A stretch of DNA of 64,000 bases, taken from contig JABAQJ010000007.1 of assembly GCA_019186945.1 (NCBI GenBank), forward strand, positions 496,001-560,000, written 5' to 3'. The position numbers and the translations under genes were made by a program. Positions within the stretch are counted from its first letter, which is position 1. Each line of letters starts with the position of its first letter. The notes beneath the pieces were generated by a model. That model had not been told where the DNA came from and ran no database searches. It saw only the letters and a list, made by a program, of their open reading frames with translations. This document shows positions 60,785 to 64,000 of the stretch, in pieces. Origin of the DNA: Gemmatimonadaceae bacterium (GTDB lineage: Bacteria > Gemmatimonadota > Gemmatimonadetes > Gemmatimonadales > Gemmatimonadaceae).

Positions 60785-62773
60785 CTACTTGTTCGCGACT
60801 GCTGCTGGCGTTCCGATCGAGAAGGAAATCGGGGTGGAACTGCCCGCGGGGCTCACCCGCACATACCCCTGCATCTCCTGGTGCAACGCCGAGCAGAAGT
60901 CGGTGCAGTAGAACGGATAGACGCCCGGGGCATTCGCGACCCACCGCAACGTCCGGGTCTGGCCCGGCATGACCAGCAGTTCGGAATCGTGCGCACTTCC
61001 CATGGCCGCGAAACCGTGTGGCACGTCCCAGTCCTGCTCGAGGTTGGTGACATGGAAGAGCACGGTGTCGCCCACCTGCACTCCAGCGATGTTGTCCGGT
61101 GCAAAGTGACTGCGGATCGCGGTCATCTTCACGTGCACCGTCTTCCCCTTTCGCGTGACGTCCATCTCGCCTTCCGTCCTCGCGACGTACGGATGCTTGT
61201 TGTCCGCCAGCTTGAAGAACTTCACCTGCTTGTCCTTGATCAGCTTGGCGTCGATCGCCTGTGCGTAGTGCGGCTCGCCGATCGTCGGGAAGTCCAGCAA
61301 CAGCTTCATCTTCGCGCCGGTAATGTCATACATCTGCGCCGACTGCGTCAGCTCCGGCCCGGTTCCCAGGAAGCGGTCCTTGGTGATCTTGTTCATCGCG
61401 ATCACATACTTGCCGTACGGCTTCTTCGTGTCGCCGCCGGGAACCATCAGGTGACCAACCGAATAGTAGGTCGGCACGCGATCCACCACCTCGCATCCTG
61501 GGAGCGTGTATTTCACGATCTCCGACGTGATGAACACCGATGTGTACGCGTGGCCGTTACCGTCGAACTCGGTGTGCAGGGGCCCAAGACCCGGGTTCTG
61601 CACCTCGCAGAACATCGTGGCTTCGTAGTTGATGACCGGGATGTCATCGATGGTCTTGTCGAACTTCTTCTCGGCGATCGCCTTCGTCAGTTTGCTGAAC
61701 GAGTGCACCGGGATGACGGTAGCCAGCTTGCCACCACCGACGATGTACTCACCCGTCGGATCGACGTCGACTCCGTGGGGCGACTTCGGCGTGGGCAGGT
61801 AGTAGACGCTATTCGGACACGTTCCGGGCGTCAGCACCTTCACAGACGTCTTGCGCTCGGACTTCGCGCTGTGCGTCGCTTCGTCGTAGTAGTTGTGGTA
61901 GTAGTTGGCCGACATCGTCTGCGCCTTGCCCGCGGCAACGCACTTCTCCAACTCCTTCCAGTTGAGCGCGATGATGTAGTCCTTGTCGTTCTTCGACGCG
62001 TTCACCTCGAGCTTGGTGTACGCCTGCTCGGTGTTATACGAGGTGAAGAACACCCACCCGTGCGACGGTCCCTTGCCCGGGCGTCCCAAGTCGTAGTCGT
62101 AGCCAGGCACCAGTACCTGGAAGGCAATGTCCATCTTCCCTGGCGCATCCGACCGCACGAACGAGACCGTGCCCTTGAACTCCTTTGCGTAGTCGGCGAT
62201 TGCCACGTCCTTCTGTGGAATCGGCACGCTGAAACGAGTGGCTGCGACGACGTACTCGGTGTTCTCCGTGGTGTACGGCGCACCGTGGTTACCACCCGTA
62301 TTCGGAACCTCGAGCGTCTCCGTCGTCTCGAACGTCGTCAGGTCGATACGGGCAAACCTGGGCGTGTTGTTGCCGTTGATGAACAACCAACGCCCATCGT
62401 GTTCGCCGCTCGTCATCGACAGCGACGGGTGGTGCGTGTCATCCCATGGCACCATTCCGTGAGACGTCATCAGCATCGGACGCGTCTCGTCGTTGTAGCC
62501 GTAACCATTCTCCGCGTTCTGGGAGAACACCGGAACGACCTTCAGCAGTCGGCCGGACGGAAGGCCATAGACGCCCACCTGACCGGAAAAGCCGCCCGAC
62601 ATGAACGCATAGAACTCGTCGTACGTGCCGGGTGGAACATACACCCGGCTCGGCGCGTCACTCGCGCCCGCGCCACTGGTCTTCGTCGTGGGTGCGCAGG
62701 CGAACATGTACCCTGCGGCCGCGAGTACCGCTCCTGCGCCGGCCAGAACTCCAGCTCTGCGAGTGAGCGTCAT
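60785..62773 (-). CDS. nosZ: nitrous-oxide reductase, clade II type
   Basis: 662 residues. It reduces N2O to N2 in the periplasm. The N-terminal seven-bladed propeller has the His-rich CuZ ligands (TSHGMVPWDDTHHPSLS in part, GGNHGAP, PSHGW, SPHGVDVD, PLHTEFDGNGHAYTS in part). The C-terminal cupredoxin domain has the CuA site CTDFCSALHQEM. The N-terminus shows a twin Arg (TRRAG) but lacks the Tat FLK part, and ends in a lipobox-like FACAPT with Cys26, so Sec-type lipoprotein export is my preference. No C-terminal cytochrome domain is fused. It opens the nos operon and is divergent from nsrR. Confidence 0.96.
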   Translation of the reverse strand: MTLTRRAGVLAGAGAVLAAAGYMFACAPTTKTSGAGASDAPSRVYVPPGTYDEFYAFMSGGFSGQVGVYGLPSGRLLKVVPVFSQNAENGYGYNDETRPMLMTSHGMVPWDDTHHPSLSMTSGEHDGRWLFINGNNTPRFARIDLTTFETTETLEVPNTGGNHGAPYTTENTEYVVAATRFSVPIPQKDVAIADYAKEFKGTVSFVRSDAPGKMDIAFQVLVPGYDYDLGRPGKGPSHGWVFFTSYNTEQAYTKLEVNASKNDKDYIIALNWKELEKCVAAGKAQTMSANYYHNYYDEATHSAKSERKTSVKVLTPGTCPNSVYYLPTPKSPHGVDVDPTGEYIVGGGKLATVIPVHSFSKLTKAIAEKKFDKTIDDIPVINYEATMFCEVQNPGLGPLHTEFDGNGHAYTSVFITSEIVKYTLPGCEVVDRVPTYYSVGHLMVPGGDTKKPYGKYVIAMNKITKDRFLGTGPELTQSAQMYDITGAKMKLLLDFPTIGEPHYAQAIDAKLIKDKQVKFFKLADNKHPYVARTEGEMDVTRKGKTVHVKMTAIRSHFAPDNIAGVQVGDTVLFHVTNLEQDWDVPHGFAAMGSAHDSELLVMPGQTRTLRWVANAPGVYPFYCTDFCSALHQEMQGYVRVSPAGSSTPISFSIGTPAAVANK

Positions 62774-62962
62774 GGTGGTAATCCTCGTGTCTGTTAGATG
62801 TCGATTCACAAATGGGCAAAGATCCGCGGCGCGGACCCCTCCCGCGCCCATAGCTTCGCCGAGCATTAGGGATTCATCTGTACGGGATGCCGCGATTCTT
62901 TGTGCGCGTTTCTAGGGTGAAAGGTCGGGGAAGACCCGACGGTGCTTCGCCCTTTACTGCGC

Positions 62963-62996
62963 GAGAATTACCCCCGCGACGCCGGCAGGTATTCTC
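62963..62996. promoter_or_regulatory. inverted repeat upstream of the NsrR-like gene (candidate operator)
   Basis: GAGAATTAC (62963-62971) and GTATTCTC (62989-62996) are inverted copies with an 18-base centre, 30 bp upstream of nsrR. The nsrR-nosZ intergenic region (62774-63026) also contains a short hairpin GTCGGG/CCCGAC at 62924-62940. No experimental site is known for comparison; the operator call rests on symmetry and position only. Confidence 0.35.
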
Positions 62997-63026
62997 AACC
63001 CATCAGCGCGTCGAAGGGAGCTTCCT

Positions 63027-63509
63027 GTGCGCTTGACCAGATTCTCAGACAACGCGTTGCGGTGCTTGATGTTCCTCGGCCATTCCGACCGCGAAATTTC
63101 GACCGTGGGCGAGGTCGCTCGCCGCATGTCGATGTCCGAAGACCACCTACTAAAGGTCGTCAAACGCCTGTCGCAGCTTGGCTACGTAAAGACGATCCGT
63201 GGCCGCAAGGGCGGACTTCGCTTGGCGCGATCCCCCGAAGACATCAACATCGCTGAGGTTCTGAGAGCCACGGAAGACAACGTCGCTGTCGTACCGTGCT
63301 TCGATTCCAGCCATGAGGGGTGTTCGATTTCCTCGGTATGCCAGCTGGCCCCTGCGGTCGAACTCGCTCTAGCGGCGTTCTTCGCTACGCTCCAGCGCTA
63401 CACCTTGGCGGATCTGATAAAGGAGAGACGGACCGCACTCAATGCGCTTGCGACTGCGCCCAGCCCAGGGCTTGCGCCATCGCGCCCACAGTTAGCCGTT
63501 CACGCCTGA
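63027..63509 (+). CDS. nsrR: Rrf2-family transcriptional regulator, NsrR-like
   Basis: 160 residues. The N-terminal winged helix (MRLTRFSDNALRCLMFL in part; SEDHLLKVVKRL recognition helix, RGRKGGLRLA wing) matches NsrR/IscR-type regulators. The Fe-S ligands are Cys91, Cys99 and Cys105, the spacing of NsrR. NsrR loses DNA binding when its cluster reacts with NO. Divergent orientation from nosZ suggests it controls the nos operon in response to NO. The start GTG is preceded by AAGGGAG. A long Ala/Pro tail follows the conserved region. Confidence 0.85.
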   Translation: MRLTRFSDNALRCLMFLGHSDREISTVGEVARRMSMSEDHLLKVVKRLSQLGYVKTIRGRKGGLRLARSPEDINIAEVLRATEDNVAVVPCFDSSHEGCSISSVCQLAPAVELALAAFFATLQRYTLADLIKERRTALNALATAPSPGLAPSRPQLAVHA

Positions 63510-63529
63510 CGCGCAGGCAGGCAGCGGCG

Positions 63530-63570
63530 CTCGGCCGGTCGCTACTGGTACTGGATGTAGACCGGCCGAG
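63530..63570. terminator. inverted repeat at the convergent 3' ends
   Basis: CTCGGCCGGTC (63530-63540) and GACCGGCCGAG (63560-63570) are perfectly complementary with a 19-base loop. It overlaps the last codons of the edge gene, has no T run, and may be a bidirectional terminator or chance. Confidence 0.4.
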
Positions 63571-64000
63571 GAAAGAGGGCGAGAACGTCCGCAGGACTCA
63601 TCAAGGCGTCTCCCTTCTTCGTGTCATTGCGATAGAACAGCTTGAAGCCCGTAAACTGGACGGGTTCACTGTACACGTAGTTGACGTACGACCCTCGCTT
63701 CAGGTGAGGCGGTCCCCACCCGTCCATGTTGATTACTACCTGGACGCGAGGGTCGAGCTTGATCTGCTTCGAATTAGTAAGCATCGGGCGCGTGAAGCGG
63801 TGCACCACCAGCACCTTTGGCGGCAGGCGGTATTTGTCGACCATCGTCGCCAGGAAGTCGATCGCGTAGTTCACGTCCCGCGCGTCGTACGAGCCGATGC
63901 GTTTGCCCGGTGCGTGCCCCGTCTTCATCGAGAACTCGGGGTCGATACCCAGGTGAACATCCGGCCTCGACAGGTACTTCTCCAGCCGCGGCAGTTCCGC
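63542..64000 (-). CDS. uncharacterised protein, N-terminus beyond the window
   Basis: The last 152 residues of a gene that continues past the right edge. Recognisable pattern: HLGIDPEFSMK, GYxD-like GSYDARDVNYAIDFLA, then LPPKVLVVHRFTRPMLTN, VVINMDGWGPP and LFPRPVYIQYQ. This series (a histidine-rich beta strand followed by repeated beta-alpha units) recalls a TIM-barrel-like family of secreted bacterial proteins with no known function; I am recalling a resemblance rather than proving it. The tail VYIQYQ is the family end. Substrate and role unknown. Confidence 0.7.
   Translation of the reverse strand, partial: AELPRLEKYLSRPDVHLGIDPEFSMKTGHAPGKRIGSYDARDVNYAIDFLATMVDKYRLPPKVLVVHRFTRPMLTNSKQIKLDPRVQVVINMDGWGPPHLKRGSYVNYVYSEPVQFTGFKLFYRNDTKKGDALMSPADVLALFPRPVYIQYQ

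Noticed and set aside
60881-62797. A 638-codon plus-strand open frame opposite nosZ
   Set aside because: The product is His/Val/Arg-rich with no recognisable motif, while the opposite strand encodes an intact NosZ.
62791-62819. Possible nosZ promoter (TTGCCC, 17 nt, TAACAG on the minus strand)
   Set aside because: The predicted start would fall within the GAGG Shine-Dalgarno sequence, leaving an 11-nt leader, so I did not call it.

Overview
The window is high-GC bacterial DNA (roughly two-thirds G+C by eye) and most resembles the phylum Gemmatimonadota. The basis is a mix of FCB-superphylum traits (a 2,000-residue SprA-type outer-membrane protein, an Oar-like TonB-dependent receptor, a clade II nos cluster with its characteristic membrane protein) with high GC and very dense gene packing. 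No rRNA, tRNA, CRISPR array or intact mobile element was seen. Genes are arranged in short operons in which stop and start codons overlap as ATGA, GTGA or TGATG in more than a dozen places.

Layout. 1-4.6 kb: a partial alpha/beta hydrolase, then a DsbA-like oxidoreductase, a VKOR-family protein and a hybrid PAS histidine kinase. 4.6-9.1 kb: acetyl-CoA synthetase with a coupled small protein, a lone STAS protein, pyrophosphatase and a secreted cyclophilin. 9.2-14.8 kb: CocE-type hydrolase, a 4-TM protein coupled to a sodium:solute symporter, a PEP-mutase/isocitrate-lyase-type enzyme and an aquaporin. 15.0-20.6 kb: a leftward block with a ketoacyl synthase, SRPBCC protein, methyltransferase, flavin-reductase-like protein, geranylgeranyl-reductase-like flavoprotein, lipoprotein and DUF92 (VTE6-like) membrane protein. 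Six of these genes form an unbroken translationally coupled chain; this is my best candidate for an uncharacterised pathway. 20.7-23.9 kb: a hypothetical protein, an M24 peptidase and an APC permease. 24.1-25.4 kb: a subtilisin-like lipoprotein with a clear promoter and terminator.

25.7-28.2 kb is the heme O/A synthesis operon (ctaA, ctaB) with a small COX2-hairpin-like protein. 28.3-34 kb holds a second APC permease, a creatininase-family hydrolase and a large TonB-dependent receptor. 34.1-47.3 kb concerns the envelope: a stress-protein-like gene, a decayed RAYT transposase with GGGGTCAGA repeats, a leftward operon lptF-lptG-mlaE-mlaD plus a secreted protein, and, divergently, sprA with an M28 glutaminyl-cyclase-like lipoprotein. 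47.4-52.6 kb is a type IV pilus/competence block (ComEA-like HhH segment, pilB, pilT, pilC). 52.9-55.9 kb holds a prolyl oligopeptidase and a DDAH-family hydrolase.

56.1-63.5 kb is a nitrous oxide reduction module: a cytochrome c lipoprotein (+) facing the leftward operon nosZ, conserved membrane protein, nosL, nosD, nosF, nosY, with an NsrR-like Rrf2 regulator divergent from nosZ. The cytochrome probably supplies electrons and the regulator probably senses NO. The right edge holds the C-terminal part of an uncharacterised protein.

Across the whole window the heptamer CGTTAGG/CCTAACG recurs about 25 times, mostly inside genes as Leu-Gly using the rare TTA codon. No annotated feature explains this.
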